A stretch of 64,000 nucleotides of DNA, taken from NCBI GenBank assembly GCA_963714205.1, contig CAVQNQ010000007.1:248001-312000 (forward strand), read 5' to 3'. Shown here piece by piece: positions 52,040-60,652 of this stretch. The position numbers and the translations under genes are program-made. The notes beneath the pieces were generated by a model. That model had not been told where the DNA came from and ran no database searches. It worked only from the letters and a program-made list of their open reading frames with translations. Positions within the stretch are counted from its first letter, which is position 1; each line of letters starts with the position of its first letter. The DNA is from CAVQNQ01 sp963714205. Its GTDB lineage: Bacteria; Acidobacteriota; Terriglobia; Bryobacterales; Bryobacteraceae.

Positions 52040-52573
52040 ATGAACTGCCCGAATTGCGGCGCCCCGATGCGCCTACAGGATGGCCACGAGGGTCTGGTTT
52101 GCGACTACTGCAAGAGCGTGTACTTTCCGGAGAAGAATGAGGACGGTATCCGCGTTCTGGACAACCCGTCGGAGTTTTCCTGCCCGGTTTGCGCAGTGCC
52201 GCTGGCGCCTGCCATTCTCGATGCGCACCGGATTCTCTATTGCACCCGCTGCCGCGGCAGCCTGATTTCCGCGCCGGCCTTTGTCCTGATCTTGCGGGAC
52301 CTCCGGGAGAATCGAACGAACGCCTCGGCGACCTCGCATCCACCCGATCCCAAGGAGCTGCAGCGGCGCATTCAGTGTCCCCAGTGCCACCGCACTATGG
52401 ATACTCACTACTACGCCGGCCCCGGAAACATAGTGATCGACGATTGTCCCCAGTGCGAGCTGAACTGGCTGGACGCCGGTGAACTGATGGTGATCGTGCG
52501 CGCGCCGGATCACGCCTGCGACCTCGGCGGCGACTCGATCTGGGAATACCCGGCCGATGTCGGCAGCCATTAG
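52040..52573 (+). CDS. Zinc-ribbon protein, partner of the SPFH gene
   Basis: Soluble protein of 177 aa built from Cys-rich ribbons: MNCPNCGAPMRLQDGHEGLV with CDYC (residues 1-30), CPVCAVPLAPAILDAHRILY with CTRC (about 51-75), and CPQCHRTMDTHYY with CPQC (about 115-145), the last resembling the zf-TFIIB family. It starts 5 bases after the SPFH gene, so the two are co-transcribed and probably act together. No catalytic motif is seen. The frame is open 26 codons upstream, inside the SPFH gene, but ATG 52040 is the natural start. Confidence 0.82.
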   Translation: MNCPNCGAPMRLQDGHEGLVCDYCKSVYFPEKNEDGIRVLDNPSEFSCPVCAVPLAPAILDAHRILYCTRCRGSLISAPAFVLILRDLRENRTNASATSHPPDPKELQRRIQCPQCHRTMDTHYYAGPGNIVIDDCPQCELNWLDAGELMVIVRAPDHACDLGGDSIWEYPADVGSH

Positions 52574-52655
52574 GCACCTGCCGTCGGACCAGCGAGCGGC
52601 TTAGCGGGCCGCCCAATCCGGTGGTATACTTATTCATAGGGCTGCATAAAAATCC

Positions 52656-53663
52656 ATGAACCTCCCGGTTGGTATTGTGGGCTACCGCGGCTACAGCGGG
52701 GCCGAACTCGTCAAAATGCTCTCCCGCCACGGAGGGGTTGAGGCGGTGCTGCTCGAACACCGCGAAGACGATGGAACCCGCTCTCCCCTGCGCCATCCGG
52801 CCGGCCCCCGGCGCCTGCCTTGTAAGGCCGAAGCCGTTAGATCGGAAGGACTTGCCCTGATCTTCCTGGCCACTCCGCCGGAGGTTTCGATGGAGCTGGC
52901 GCCGGCCATGCTAGCGGCCGGCGCGCGCGTGGTGGATCTTTCCGGCGCCTTCCGGCTGCGCACTCCGGAAAACTACACCGCCTGGTATAAAGAACCGCAC
53001 ACCCAGCCCGAACTACTGGCCGAGGCTGTCTACGGGCTGCCGGAGTTCTGCCGCGCCGCCATTCCCGGCGCCCGCCTGGTCGCCAACCCCGGCTGCTATC
53101 CGACGGCCGCGAATCTGGCGCTCCGTCCGCTCCTCGAAGCCGCCGCCATCGACCGCTCCGCCGGAATCGTATGCGATGCCAAATCCGGCGCGAGCGGAGC
53201 CGGCCGCAAGCCCACGCTGAAGACCAGCTTCTGCGAGGTCACGGAGAATCTCTCGGCTTACTCCATCCTGAAGCACCGCCATGTTCCCGAAGTCCTCGTG
53301 ATCTCCGGTCTCGAGGAGCGCGAGTTCAGCTTCGCCGCCCAGCTTCTGCCTGTCGATCGCGGCATCCTGGAAACCATCTATTTCCGTGCTGCCGGCCTGG
53401 CCAGCGCTCAAGAGCTGCTGGCCATCTACGAGAAAAGATACGCCGGCGAACCCTTCATCCGCCTCTACAATCCCGGCCATAACCCCGACCTGCGCGCGGT
53501 GGCCCATACCAATTTTTGCGATATCGGCGTGACCCTGGATGCCGCCAGCGGCCGGGCCGTGGTGGTGGCGGCCATCGATAACCTCGTGAAGGGAGCGGCC
53601 GGCCAGGCGATACAAAACATGAACCTGATGCTGGGCTTCCCCGAGACGGAGGCCCTGCGGTGA
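52656..53663 (+). CDS. argC: N-acetyl-gamma-glutamyl-phosphate reductase
   Basis: NADPH-dependent reductase of 335 aa in arginine synthesis. The Rossmann start VGIVGYRGYSGAELVKML and the active-site VANPGCYPTAANLAL (Cys near 147) are clear, as is the conserved later HTNFCDIG. First gene of argC-argB-acetyltransferase; it overlaps argB by 4 bases. A weak promoter-like TATACT lies at 52625-52630, and no obvious ribosome site precedes the ATG. Confidence 0.97.
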   Translation: MNLPVGIVGYRGYSGAELVKMLSRHGGVEAVLLEHREDDGTRSPLRHPAGPRRLPCKAEAVRSEGLALIFLATPPEVSMELAPAMLAAGARVVDLSGAFRLRTPENYTAWYKEPHTQPELLAEAVYGLPEFCRAAIPGARLVANPGCYPTAANLALRPLLEAAAIDRSAGIVCDAKSGASGAGRKPTLKTSFCEVTENLSAYSILKHRHVPEVLVISGLEEREFSFAAQLLPVDRGILETIYFRAAGLASAQELLAIYEKRYAGEPFIRLYNPGHNPDLRAVAHTNFCDIGVTLDAASGRAVVVAAIDNLVKGAAGQAIQNMNLMLGFPETEALR

Positions 53664-54448
53664 AGCTGCTCGTCAAACTGGGCGGCACGCTTCTGGACGC
53701 ACCCGATTCCCGCGCGCGCCTGGCCGCGCAGATCGCCGCGGCGCGCCTGGACGGCGCCCGGATTGTCGTGGTGCACGGCGGCGGCAAGCAGATGACCCGA
53801 TTTCTGGCCGAACGCGGCGTCGAGAGCCAATTTGTCAACGGCCTTCGGGTCACCGGCCCGGCGGTTGTCGATGCGCTTCTCAAAGTGTTCGCCGGCAGCG
53901 TCAACCACGAACTGGTGGCCGCCCTGAATGCCAGTGGAGCGCCGGCTGTGGGCCTTTCGGGCATCGACTCCTTTCTGGTGGAGGCCGAGCAAATGGACCC
54001 GGCGCTCGGCGCGGTTGGCCGGGTGACCCGCGCTAACCCTGCGCTTCTCGACCTCCTTACCACCAACGGCTTTGTGCCTGTGGTGGCCTGCGTGGCGGGC
54101 GACCGCCAAGGCCGCATCTATAACATCAACGCCGACCAGATGGCCGTGGCCTGCGCGACCGCGTTCGCGGCCGAGCGCCTGATCTTCCTCACCGACGTCG
54201 CCGGCGTCCTGGATGCCGCGGGCCAAGTCCGCGCCGTGTTGACCGCGTCCGAAAGCCAGGGCCTCATCGATGGTGCGGTCGCCACCGGCGGGATGCGGGC
54301 CAAGCTGGAATCGGCTCTCGCGGCGCTCGGCCGCGGCATTTCCCAGGTGCTGATCGCGCCCGGCGCCGCTCCCGATATTTTGCCGCGCATCCTCGCTGGA
54401 GAAGCTATCGGCAGTCGCCTGGTTCTTCAGGAGGTTCACGCCGCATGA
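53660..54448 (+). CDS. argB: Acetylglutamate kinase
   Basis: Amino-acid kinase family enzyme of 262 aa, phosphorylating N-acetylglutamate. Motifs: MKLLVKLGGTLLDAPDS at the N-terminus, VVVHGGGKQMTRFL near residue 34, and NINADQMAVACATAFAAERL near 155. The shorter length without an N-terminal helix suggests the arginine-insensitive, microbial form, so feedback control may lie on the first step. GTG start at 53660; it overlaps argC and the next gene by 4 bases each. Confidence 0.95.
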   Translation: MKLLVKLGGTLLDAPDSRARLAAQIAAARLDGARIVVVHGGGKQMTRFLAERGVESQFVNGLRVTGPAVVDALLKVFAGSVNHELVAALNASGAPAVGLSGIDSFLVEAEQMDPALGAVGRVTRANPALLDLLTTNGFVPVVACVAGDRQGRIYNINADQMAVACATAFAAERLIFLTDVAGVLDAAGQVRAVLTASESQGLIDGAVATGGMRAKLESALAALGRGISQVLIAPGAAPDILPRILAGEAIGSRLVLQEVHAA

Positions 54449-55053
54449 TCAGCTCGCTCCAGGCCGACGCGTTCATCGAGTGCGTTGAAGCGCCGCCTTC
54501 GCTCCACGCGCGAAAAGCCGTAATGCACGATATCCCGCCCATCCTCGAACTCATCAACGGCTACGCCGCCAAGGGCCAAATGCTGCCGCGCACCGAGTTT
54601 GAGCTTTCGGAGGCCATACGCGATTTCACGGTGGTCACGCGGGCGCGGAGACTGGTGGGATGCGGCGCCTTGCACTTCTACACTCCCACGCTGGGCGAAA
54701 TCCGCTCGCTGGCTGTGGATGAGCAGGCCAAGACGCAGGGCGTGGGCCGGCAACTCGTCGAGGCTTTGGTCGAGGAAGCCCGGACCTACGAATTGGACGC
54801 CGTATTTGCCTTCACGTATGTTGTTGTATTTTTCAACAAGGCGGGTTTCCACGAGGTGGAGCGGGGTGCGCTGCCCCTCAAGGCTTGGAAAGATTGCGTA
54901 CGTTGCCCGAAGTTTCAGGCCTGCGACGAGGTTGCGGTCATCCGCGTGCTCCGCTCGGAAAATCGCCCAACCGAATTAGGGCCCTGGCTGCGGAGGACGG
55001 TCTCGCCCGACGATCAGTTCATTCAGATCCCGGCCGCCAAGCAATCCCGTTAG
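54445..55053 (+). CDS. argA: GNAT-family acetyltransferase, likely short N-acetylglutamate synthase
   Basis: Acetyltransferase of 202 aa closing the argCB operon. The acetyl-CoA loop is EQAKTQGVGRQLVEALVEEA (about residues 92-111). The segment DCVRCPKFQACDE near 150 is a Cys-rich hallmark shared with short stand-alone N-acetylglutamate synthases in other bacteria. With argC and argB overlapping it, N-acetylglutamate formation is the sensible role. No argJ is present in the window. The symbol is by context; a different GNAT substrate is not excluded. Confidence 0.75.
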   Translation: MISSLQADAFIECVEAPPSLHARKAVMHDIPPILELINGYAAKGQMLPRTEFELSEAIRDFTVVTRARRLVGCGALHFYTPTLGEIRSLAVDEQAKTQGVGRQLVEALVEEARTYELDAVFAFTYVVVFFNKAGFHEVERGALPLKAWKDCVRCPKFQACDEVAVIRVLRSENRPTELGPWLRRTVSPDDQFIQIPAAKQSR

Positions 55054-55222
55054 TTTAGCTCCGCAAATACCCCCAAAGTAGGGTTCTCAGGTTTTCCCCG
55101 CAAAAGATCCGAAGAAAAATTCAACGTTTCAATCTTGATACGAATTAGAATCGCTCTTTAGGGGTCCAATAGTCTCAAATTCTTTCTTTGGATACCACGA
55201 TCCTACTTCTTGTGAGGCAGAC

Positions 55223-56195
55223 ATGAGAGCGCAAACGGTTGACGTGAAAGCTTCAACCGGTCGGGTCCTGTGTTGCACCGTTTTCCGGCCGGGTGGGAAA
55301 AAGTTGCTGGCGAAGGGCCATGTGATCAGCGACGAAGACGTCCGCGTGCTGGAATCCGAAGGCATGGAGTCCATCTGGGTCACGGAACTGGAAGACGGTG
55401 AGATTGGCGAGGACGATGCGGTTTGCGCGGTCGCCAGCGAGATGGGATGCGGCAGTTTCGAAATCCGCCTGGCGGCGGGCGGGCGGGCCAACCTGCTGGC
55501 TACCGAAAACTGCTGCGTGCTGGTGGATGACGAGTTGCTGAAGCAGATCAACTGCACCGCCAGCGTGGTGATCGCGACGGCCCTGAATTTCAGCTACGCG
55601 GTGGCCGGCCAGCGCATCGCCACGGTCAAGAGCGCGCCGTTCGCGGTTTCCAAAGACCAGCTCGATGCCGTCACCGGCATTTTGAAAGAGCGCGGGCCCG
55701 ATCCTGCAGGCGCGCCCGGTGCGCACGCCCAGCGTGGGCGTGCTATACACTGACCCGATCAGCGGCGAGCGCGCCCGCCAGCTTTTCGAGAACATCATGC
55801 GGCAGCGCCTGGAGCGCTTCGGCGTCAACGTCAACTTCGTGCTCTCCTGCATCGAGGACGAGAACTCGGTGGCTCGCTGCCTGCAGCACCTGCTGCGCTC
55901 CAAGCCGTGCGTCATTCTGGTGGCCTCCACTACCGCGCCGGCTGGACCCGAGGATGTGATCGGCCAAGCCATGCTGAAGATAGGTTCGATGGTGGAGCGC
56001 TTCCTGGCGCCCGTGGAGCCGGGCAACCTGCTGCTATTGGCATATAAGGACGATGTGCCGATGATCTCCGCGCCGGGCTGTTTCCGCTCGGCCAAGCCCA
56101 ACGTGGTGGACCTGGTGCTGCCGCCGCTGCTGGCGCGCTATCACGTCACCGGCTGGGAAGTGGCTTGCCTGGGACACGGCGGATTGCTGGCCTGA
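55223..56195 (+). pseudogene. Molybdopterin-binding (MoCF-like) protein, frameshifted
   Basis: Protein of about 323 aa if read through. The first frame (55223-55753) begins MRAQTVDVKASTGRVLCC and resembles the N-terminal half of molybdopterin-binding proteins. The second frame holds the C-terminal half: TPSVGVLYTDPISGERARQL, then VILVASTTAPAGPEDVIGQA, and VEPGNLLLLAYKDDVPMISA with PGCFRSAKPN, as in MoeA/MoCF-type domains. Joining GILKERGP to ILQARPVRTPSVGV needs loss of one base near 55698-55701. The gene ends at a good terminator (56252-56283). Its exact reaction in molybdenum cofactor use is not known. Confidence 0.8.
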
Positions 56196-56251
56196 CGATC
56201 TCCTCCACTCTTGCCATCCGCCACCTCCGGGCCGATGGTAAGGCTCCTCAG

Positions 56252-56283
56252 CCGGGCGTCCTCGAAGGGCGCCCGGTTTTTTT
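56252..56283 (+). terminator. Intrinsic terminator after the molybdopterin-binding gene
   Basis: CCGGGCGTCCT (56252-56262) pairs with AGGGCGCCCGG (56266-56276) through one G-T wobble around a CGA loop, followed by seven T. It is the clearest Rho-independent terminator in the window, and the T-run reaches the stop codon of the convergent HAD gene. Confidence 0.88.
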
Positions 56284-56902
56284 ATGCGTCGCGCCAGCGG
56301 ATGCCGCGCGCCGCGAGTTCCCGCTGGATCTGCGCGGCCGAATGAAACTCGACGGCGTCGATGCCCAGCCTGCGCGCGGCTTCCACATACGCGGCTATAT
56401 CGTCCGTATAGAAGCATTCCTGGGGCTGGCAGCCGGCCAGTTCCACGGCCCTTTCGAAAATAGCCGCCTGCGGCTTCATGGCCTTCACTTCGTACGACAG
56501 AATCAGGGCGTGAAAATAGCGCAGCAGGGGGTAGTTGCGGCGGATTCCCTCGAAGTGAATGGCGTTGGTGTTGGAGAGAAGCAGCAGGCGGTAGCGCGCC
56601 GCAAGGCCCTCCAGCATGGCTTCGGGAATGAGCGGATCGGTGAAGATGGAGTTCCAGATGGCGCAGAAGCCATCGTAATCCACGTTCAGATCGAGGATGC
56701 GCGAGAGCTGCGCGACGAAATCGCGCGGCTCGACGAGGCCCGTTTCGAAGCGCTCGACCAGGCCCGAAGAGCCGATCCGCTGGCGAATCTCGGGGGTGGA
56801 ATAGGGGCAGATTCCCTCGAGGGCCTGGTATCCCCGCTTGAAATCGAAATGAATCAGAACCTTGCCGAGATCGAAAATGACGGCCTTATAAATTCCGGTC
56901 AA
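56282..56902 (-). CDS. HAD-superfamily phosphatase (YihX-type)
   Basis: HAD hydrolase of 206 aa. Motif I is VIFDLGKVLIHFD (nucleophile Asp, with the second Asp replaced by Gly as in the YihX branch), motif II LLLLSNTNAIHFEG, motif III the Lys in EVKAMKPQAAIFE, and motif IV FYTDDIAAYVEAARRLG. Substrate probably a small sugar phosphate or FMN. The only sensible start near the N-terminus is a TTG at 56902, without a clear ribosome site. Convergent with the molybdopterin-binding gene. Confidence 0.88.
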   Translation of the reverse strand: MTGIYKAVIFDLGKVLIHFDFKRGYQALEGICPYSTPEIRQRIGSSGLVERFETGLVEPRDFVAQLSRILDLNVDYDGFCAIWNSIFTDPLIPEAMLEGLAARYRLLLLSNTNAIHFEGIRRNYPLLRYFHALILSYEVKAMKPQAAIFERAVELAGCQPQECFYTDDIAAYVEAARRLGIDAVEFHSAAQIQRELAARGIRWRDA

Positions 56903-56942
56903 CTTCCACGATAGCGCAGGCCGGCGCGGGCGGATCTGCGCA

Positions 56943-57644
56943 TCAGGGAGCGGTAGGCGCGCCGGCCGTTTTCTTGCGGAAGACGCCGCGCACGTCCGGC
57001 CAGAACTCTCTCACGAAGTTGGTCACGGGAGCGGTGGCCAGTCCCGCGCTGCCCCATACGAAGATGGACCTGGCGTTGCGCAAGTCCCGCGGGCTCCATA
57101 ACGTCGCGAGGGCCCAGCTTCCATAATCGTTGGCCACCAGCGACCAGGCCGGGGTCCAGCCGCCATCGGGCTTGCGCGCCGCCATGGTGCCGGCGATCAC
57201 GCGCGCGGTGCGCTGGAAAAAATTCCCCTGGCCCGAGCGCCGGTAGCGCGTATCCTCGGGATGTATGGCCTTGACGCCGTCTGCGATCAGAATGCCCACC
57301 ACGAACTGCGCGTAGAGAGAGCCGGTGCGCTTCTCGAATCCCAAGCGTTTCTTGCCCCATTCATCGGGCCAGTCGTGCACCTGCTCCACGATCGCACTGG
57401 GCACGGTGGCCCCCAGCGCCTCGAGGCTGAAAAGCCGTTTCAGGAAAGGTGTGCCAGCCGGGGGCGTGTCAACCGGCTTCGGTTCCGCGACGGCTGGAAC
57501 CGGGGACGGGGACGGAGCCGCCGGAGATGCCGTATCATCCGCGCTGCGGTCTTCCGCCCGGCACTGAGTCCCGGCGATCATCAGGAAAACGCAGAACGCA
57601 GGCACGATTCGCTTCCATAGAGAATGCGGCGGACAAGACTGCAC
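56943..57644 (-). CDS. Secreted protein of unknown function
   Basis: Exported protein of 233 aa from a GTG start. The N-terminus (IVPAFCVFLMIAGTQCRAED) is a signal peptide with a possible lipobox Cys. A Pro/Ala/Val-rich low-complexity segment follows (about 35-65). The folded part has WGKKRLGFEKRTGSLYAQFV near residue 95 and GNFFQRTARVIAGTMAARKP near 140, and the end is positively charged. I do not recognise a family. It is followed on the same strand by the HAD gene after 40 bases; no functional link can be read. Confidence 0.65.
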   Translation of the reverse strand: MQSCPPHSLWKRIVPAFCVFLMIAGTQCRAEDRSADDTASPAAPSPSPVPAVAEPKPVDTPPAGTPFLKRLFSLEALGATVPSAIVEQVHDWPDEWGKKRLGFEKRTGSLYAQFVVGILIADGVKAIHPEDTRYRRSGQGNFFQRTARVIAGTMAARKPDGGWTPAWSLVANDYGSWALATLWSPRDLRNARSIFVWGSAGLATAPVTNFVREFWPDVRGVFRKKTAGAPTAP

Positions 57645-57743
57645 ATCGGTCTCGATCGATAAACTAACGGCGACGTTTCCGAAAAGCCGGGACGCCAGCG
57701 GAACCCTGATTGTACTACGCCGCCAGGATGGCGCGCTGACCGT

Positions 57744-58586
57744 TCAGCCGAACGCCTCCACGCGCCTCAGAATGCGCTTGCGGAGCTCCTCCGGCTCCGT
57801 GCGCCATGATAGCGCCTCGGAAGGCTCGAGATCGCGCCTGGCGATCTCGGGGAAGCCCAGCCAATCGGCCATACGGCAGGCCATGCGGACCTGGTTCAAC
57901 GAATCGCCCGGCCGGCCCCCGACCGGCTCGTGGTGGAGGGTGATGGAAGTCAGCAAATTTACGGGGAAGCACCACTTCGCGGCGACCATGGCCCCGGCAT
58001 CGCAGTGGGTGAGGCCGAATTGATCTTTCTCGAACGCGTTAGCCTCCGCGATATCGGCGAACTCCTTCGAGAGAGCTTCGTCGTACGGCGGTCCGGCGCT
58101 TCGCGAGAGAGCCAGGCGTCCGAGATCGTGCAGGAGACCGGCGGTATACAGAGATTGCGATCGCTCCGGCGATTCGGTCGCTTCGGCGATCACGGCGGTG
58201 GCCAGGCTATGCGCCCAGACCGCGCGGAGGTAGTCGGAACGCGGCAGGTTGCGAACAAAAAACGAAAACCCGATGGTGCATCCCAGGGAGCGGACCCGCT
58301 CGAGCCCCAGGTAGGTGATCGCGTGCCGGATGGTCTCGACGCGCGCCCGCGGCCCGAATTGGAGCGAGTTGGCCACCAGCAGGAGGTCGGCGCTGAGGGC
58401 CGGATCGGACTTGAAGATCTCCTCGAAATCCCGCATAGCCGAGCCGCTCTCCACCGATATGTTGAGCAGTTTCAGTGCGGCGGGGCGGAAAGGCGGCAGC
58501 TTGGAGAGGCGCACATACACAGCGGCGTGCCGGTCGGCCTGGGCGCTGATTTCGGCGGACGAACGAGTAGGCGTAGAAACAACCAC
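57744..58586 (-). CDS. HDOD-domain protein
   Basis: Protein of 280 aa built on the HDOD fold, an HD-like signalling domain without known catalysis. Seen features: LSKLPPFRPAALKLLNISVE near residue 26, FEEIFKSDPALSADLLLVAN near 54, LYTAGLLHDLGRLALSRS near 145 and ITLHHEPVGG. It starts with GTG at 58586. HDOD proteins often work in stress, motility or c-di-GMP networks; motAB lies nearby, but across a tRNA gene. Confidence 0.88.
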   Translation of the reverse strand: MVVSTPTRSSAEISAQADRHAAVYVRLSKLPPFRPAALKLLNISVESGSAMRDFEEIFKSDPALSADLLLVANSLQFGPRARVETIRHAITYLGLERVRSLGCTIGFSFFVRNLPRSDYLRAVWAHSLATAVIAEATESPERSQSLYTAGLLHDLGRLALSRSAGPPYDEALSKEFADIAEANAFEKDQFGLTHCDAGAMVAAKWCFPVNLLTSITLHHEPVGGRPGDSLNQVRMACRMADWLGFPEIARRDLEPSEALSWRTEPEELRKRILRRVEAFG

Positions 58587-58761
58587 GAAGAGGCTCCTCT
58601 ATCCTCATATCGGCCCGATCGGCCCCGGTTTCCAGGAAAAAAAGCGGGTTATTTCGCCGCGGCGATCGATTCCCCGGTGACCGCGGAGCGCGGCGGCGGA
58701 TGCGCTTGGGGACCGGACCGGCCGCGCCGTGTAGTACTCTGGTGATTGTTCAGGCCCGTGC

Positions 58762-58838
58762 GCGCCCGTAGCTCAGTTGGATAGAGCGGCTGGCTTCGAA
58801 CCAGTAGGCCGGGGGTTCGAGTCCCTCCGGGCGCGCCA
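58762..58838 (+). tRNA. tRNA-Arg (anticodon TCG)
   Basis: Clover-leaf of 77 bases including CCA. The acceptor GCGCCCG pairs with CGGGCGC; the D-stem is GCTC/GAGC; the anticodon stem is GCTGG/CCAGT with loop CTTCGAA, giving anticodon TCG, which reads CGA. The T-loop is TTCGAGT between GGGGG and CCCTC. CCA is encoded. All standard features are present. Confidence 0.97.
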
Positions 58839-58872
58839 GAAAACCCCTTCCGTGCAGTCTGCCTCTGGAGTC

Positions 58873-59667
58873 TTACTCTCCGCCGTGCGCCGGCGGGGCC
58901 TTTTCAGCCGCCGGCTTCGCCGCGCCTGCGGGCGCTTCCGCTGCCGTTCTCGGTAGCCTCTGCACGATCAGCGAGATCCGTCGATTGGCGGGGTCCTCGG
59001 GGTCTTTGTTGTTGCGCAGGTGCTGGTCGGCGAAGCCGCGCACCTGGGTCACCTGGTCGGCTCGCAACCCGCTCTTCTGCATGAGCCGGCGAGCGGCGTT
59101 GGCGCGGTCCGAGGAGAGCTCCCAGTTCCCGTAATCGCCGCCGCGCGCAAACGGCTTGGCATCGGTGTGGCCTTCGATGGAGAGCTTGTTGGGAATCTTG
59201 GCCAGTTCCTCGGCAAGTCTGACCAGCAGCTCGCGGCCGCTATCGTTAGGCTCGGAGACGCCGCTGGGGAAGAAGGTGCCCACCTGGGACTCCATCATCT
59301 CGATCCGCAGGCCCTCCTCGGTAACGGTCATTTCGATTTGGTTTTTGAACTTATCGAAGGCACTTAAATCCTGGATGGATTTCTCCAGCTCCTCCTTGAG
59401 CTTATCCATGTTGTCCTTGGTCAGGGTGAAGCTGTCGCCCGAGCCGGTCAGGCCGCTGCCGACCAGCTTGGAAGTTCCCGTGGGATCCTTGAAATAGCCG
59501 CCTACGGCCTCGCGGATCTGCTTGCTGCTGTTCAGCAGCCAGAGCACGATGAACAGCGCCATCATGGCGGTCACAAAATCCGCGTAGGCCACTTTCCACG
59601 CTCCGCCGTGGTGGCCGCTGTGATCTCCGTTGCGCCTGACGATGACTATGGGACGCTGCTCCGCCAT
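58873..59667 (-). CDS. motB: MotB-type flagellar stator protein
   Basis: Stator peptidoglycan anchor of 264 aa. A short N-terminal stretch leads to the single membrane helix KVAYADFVTAMMALFIVLWL with the proton-channel Asp, then a plug/linker region (about 70-125) and an OmpA-like domain with LSIEGHTDAKPF and NWELSSDRANAARRLMQKSG. I use the ATG at 59667; the open frame upstream has no suitable sequence. It follows motA by 13 bases. No other flagellar gene is in the window. Confidence 0.95.
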   Translation of the reverse strand: MAEQRPIVIVRRNGDHSGHHGGAWKVAYADFVTAMMALFIVLWLLNSSKQIREAVGGYFKDPTGTSKLVGSGLTGSGDSFTLTKDNMDKLKEELEKSIQDLSAFDKFKNQIEMTVTEEGLRIEMMESQVGTFFPSGVSEPNDSGRELLVRLAEELAKIPNKLSIEGHTDAKPFARGGDYGNWELSSDRANAARRLMQKSGLRADQVTQVRGFADQHLRNNKDPEDPANRRISLIVQRLPRTAAEAPAGAAKPAAEKAPPAHGGE

Positions 59668-59680
59668 AATCTCGCGCCGT

Positions 59681-60559
59681 TTATGCCGCGGCCGCCTGAG
59701 GCCCGGCGCCCCGGTTGCGGCAGACCAACTCGAGGTCCTTGAAGGAAGGGCGGACATGGCCGGGAACCGAGCGCCGGCCCACTTCCACGGCCAGAATCGG
59801 CGGGACGCCCTTGACGAATGCCGTGATGGTGACGCGCAGGACGTTATAGAAGGCGTGCTCGTCGTCGGCGCGCTTGTCCATGCTGCTGGCTAGCGGTCCG
59901 ACCAGGCCGTAGCACAGCAGGATGCCGAGAAAAGTGCCGACCAGGGCCGCCGCCACCTTATGGCCGATCTCCTCGGGCGGCCCTCCCAGCGCGCCCATGG
60001 TGATGACCACGCCGAGAACCGCGGCCACAATGCCGAGCCCCGGGAGCGAATCGGCCATGGTGGTCAGGGACGCCACCGGCGCGCGGGCGCTTTGATGGTG
60101 GACATCCATGTCCGATTCCATCATCTGGTCCAGATCGAACGGCTCTATCGTGCCACTGGTCACCGCGCGGAGCGTGTCGCAGACGAAGGCGCAGGCGTGA
60201 CGGTCCTTGAGAAAGGCCGGATGGGCCGCCAGGATCTTACTCTTGGCCGGCTCCTCGACGTCCGCTTCCAGCGTCGGCAGACCGTCCTTGCGGGCCCGCG
60301 TGAACAGATCGTACATCATCTTCAGGGAATCCAGGTAACAGTTGCTGTTGTACCTGGATCCGCCGAAAGCGCCGGCGATGCCCACCAGGATCTGTTTGAG
60401 GATATAGGGTGGGTTGGAGATCAGCACGGTGCCGATGGCCGCGCCCAGAATGATGATCAGCTCGGCCGGTTGCAGAAGAACGAGGATGTTGCCCTTCTCC
60501 ATAAGGTACCCGGCCGCCACGGCGCCGAAGACCACCAGAATTCCGATAATTGCGACCAT
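59681..60559 (-). CDS. motA: MotA-type flagellar stator protein
   Basis: Proton-channel stator subunit of 292 aa. TM1-2 lie in the first 50 residues (MVAIIGILVVFGAVAAGYLM, LLQPAELIIILGAAIGTVLI), a large cytoplasmic loop with the charged stretch ARKDGLPTLEADVEEP follows, and TM3-4 carry PGLGIVAAVLGVVITMGALG and AAALVGTFLGILLCYGLVG. It forms motA-motB with the next gene. Matches the proton-driven MotA class in length. Confidence 0.95.
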   Translation of the reverse strand: MVAIIGILVVFGAVAAGYLMEKGNILVLLQPAELIIILGAAIGTVLISNPPYILKQILVGIAGAFGGSRYNSNCYLDSLKMMYDLFTRARKDGLPTLEADVEEPAKSKILAAHPAFLKDRHACAFVCDTLRAVTSGTIEPFDLDQMMESDMDVHHQSARAPVASLTTMADSLPGLGIVAAVLGVVITMGALGGPPEEIGHKVAAALVGTFLGILLCYGLVGPLASSMDKRADDEHAFYNVLRVTITAFVKGVPPILAVEVGRRSVPGHVRPSFKDLELVCRNRGAGPQAAAA

Positions 60560-60652
60560 AAACTGAACTGACCTCAGCGATTGAGAACCAGCGGCATACC
60601 GCGTCCCAATTCTTATCGGACGGGTTGCGCGTTTCCGGGAGGAGGTTCGGTC

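Noticed and set aside
52621..52655. ArgR-type operator before argC
   Set aside because: TTATTCATA and TGCATAAAAAT look vaguely like ARG-box halves, but spacing and symmetry do not fit.
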